Shown here in pieces: positions 13,704-14,457 of a stretch of DNA of 14,457 nucleotides. Made by a program: the position numbers and the translations under genes. Under the pieces are notes generated by a model. It worked only from the letters and a program-made list of their open reading frames with translations. It made no database searches and had not been told where the DNA came from. Origin of the DNA: Candidatus Woesearchaeota archaeon (GTDB lineage: Archaea > Nanobdellota > Nanobdellia > SCGC-AAA011-G17 > GW2011-AR18); NCBI GenBank assembly GCA_018303515.1, contig JAGVXZ010000027.1, positions 1 through 14,457 on the forward strand, in the 5' to 3' direction. Position 1 is the stretch's first letter. The number at the start of each line of letters is the position of its first letter.

Positions 13704-14457
13704 TTTAGTTTAAATTCAATCTCCTCTAGATCTGGGTAAATAAATTTAATATTCTCTAATACTTCTTCATATTGCGACAATTTTGTTTTTATTAGTTTGT
13801 CTACATCTTCTAAACCTACACCCTTGAACTCTATTTCTTCACCTAATTCTCCGTTAACATAAATTTTAATTGTTTCTTTCTTTACTATCTTTATAGTTAC
13901 ATTTACTTTTGATTTGTATATGTTCTTTGAGGTTTTCACATAAAATGAATTAATTTTGAATATCGAATTTTCTGGAATTTGTTCAGATGGTGGTATTGTT
14001 TCTGTAATTTCTACTAAATCTGCATACCCAAGAATATCTCCATATGCGGGGATCGATAGATCTAATAATGTATTTTTGAATATCTTTGCAAAGTATTCTT
14101 TAATTCCATTACAAATACTGTTTAATGTTCTATTCCTTATTTCATTACTTGTTTCATTATATTCTAACTTGTTTAAATCTTCTAGTACAAATCTTATTTT
14201 TGAGGCAGTAAATATGAACACTTCTTCATAATTACTTTCTGTTGCACTTTCAAATGATTCTTTTAAAACTTCGATTAGTCTTTTTTTTATCTTCTCTTCT
14301 AAAATTTTTGAAGTTTCTTTTTCTATCTCTTTTAGAATTTTATTCTTTAACTCTTCCTCAGGATCCGTTTCTCCATAATACTGAATAAATTTTTTTAATT
14401 TTTCAATTTGATCTGTTTCAACTTGTCTTAATAATGATTCTACTTGATCATTTATTA
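13700..14457 (-). CDS. Unknown protein, 5' end outside the window; operon partner of the duplicated-module protein
   Basis: The frame is open from the right edge down to a TGA at 13700, giving 251 visible residues without any ATG, so the start lies beyond the window. The first 75 or so residues are a charged, probably coiled or helical stretch (VESLLRQVETDQIEKLKKF, later KILKEIEKETSKILEEKIKK). A second helical region follows, and the last 110 residues are beta-rich (for example KSKVNVTIKIVKK, TIKIYVNGELGEEIEF). One strand pair there resembles the repeated module of the downstream protein. No known motif, membrane segment or cysteine pattern is visible. A GTG at 14221 exists but is internal, since the reading frame and protein character continue above it. 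The ATGA overlap couples it to the next gene. Confidence 0.65.
   Translation of the reverse strand, partial: INDQVESLLRQVETDQIEKLKKFIQYYGETDPEEELKNKILKEIEKETSKILEEKIKKRLIEVLKESFESATESNYEEVFIFTASKIRFVLEDLNKLEYNETSNEIRNRTLNSICNGIKEYFAKIFKNTLLDLSIPAYGDILGYADLVEITETIPPSEQIPENSIFKINSFYVKTSKNIYKSKVNVTIKIVKKETIKIYVNGELGEEIEFKGVGLEDVDKLIKTKLSQYEEVLENIKFIYPDLEEIEFKLK

Noticed and set aside
14219..14221. GTG as start codon of the last minus-strand gene
   Set aside because: The same frame stays open above it to the window edge and encodes the same kind of charged helical protein, so the GTG is internal.
1..14457. tRNA or rRNA genes, CRISPR arrays, insertion sequences, integrase sites
   Set aside because: No T-loop pattern, no regularly spaced repeats, no terminal inverted repeats and no transposase or integrase motif were found on either strand.

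Overview
The window is a compact, AT-rich piece of an archaeal chromosome. The proteins are archaeal in type: a Hef-family helicase, a type IA topoisomerase with three C-terminal zinc ribbons, RadB, Cdc48/VAT, type II methionine aminopeptidase and FEN1. Promoters are archaeal as well. Nearly every first gene has a TATA box whose centre lies about 24-31 bases before the start codon, with no leader to speak of, which points to leaderless transcripts. The very low GC, small gene sizes and a cysteine-rich extracellular motif followed by a discoidin-like domain suggest a DPANN-type lineage (Pacearchaeota/Woesearchaeota-like). That assignment is inference from style, not from a marker gene.

Layout. 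Positions 1-1042 (minus): a Hef-type helicase gene, cut by the window edge and broken by a frame change near 541-550 that also removes roughly 17-20 codons. 1096-2040 (minus): a membrane-anchored surface protein with a cysteine-rich knot and a discoidin-like domain. 2138-2410 (minus): a small winged-helix regulator. 2557-2847 (plus): an acidic protein with a TRASH-like zinc domain. 2919-3530 (plus): a small metallophosphoesterase. 3696-5906 (plus): topoisomerase IA, meeting radB (5909-6520, minus) tail to tail with two bases between. 6677-9308 (plus): a zinc-ribbon/AbrB-like protein whose gene overlaps cdc48 by 11 bases. 9358-9717 (plus): a one-pass membrane protein of unknown role. 9849-10739 (minus): methionine aminopeptidase, sharing one palindromic TATA box with a divergent pair, an unknown 130-residue protein and fen1 (10793-12192, plus). 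12189-14457 (minus): two unrecognised genes joined by an ATGA overlap. The downstream one carries a clear internal duplication, and the upstream one runs off the right edge.

Together the window is rich in DNA replication and repair functions (Hef, topoisomerase IA, RadB, FEN1) and protein quality control (Cdc48, methionine aminopeptidase). It is packed so tightly that two convergent pairs have no room for separate terminators. No tRNA, rRNA, CRISPR array, insertion sequence or phage gene was seen. The least explained part is the duplicated-domain operon at the right end. Next are the TAATG-coupled unknown gene before fen1 and the AbrB-like partner of cdc48.
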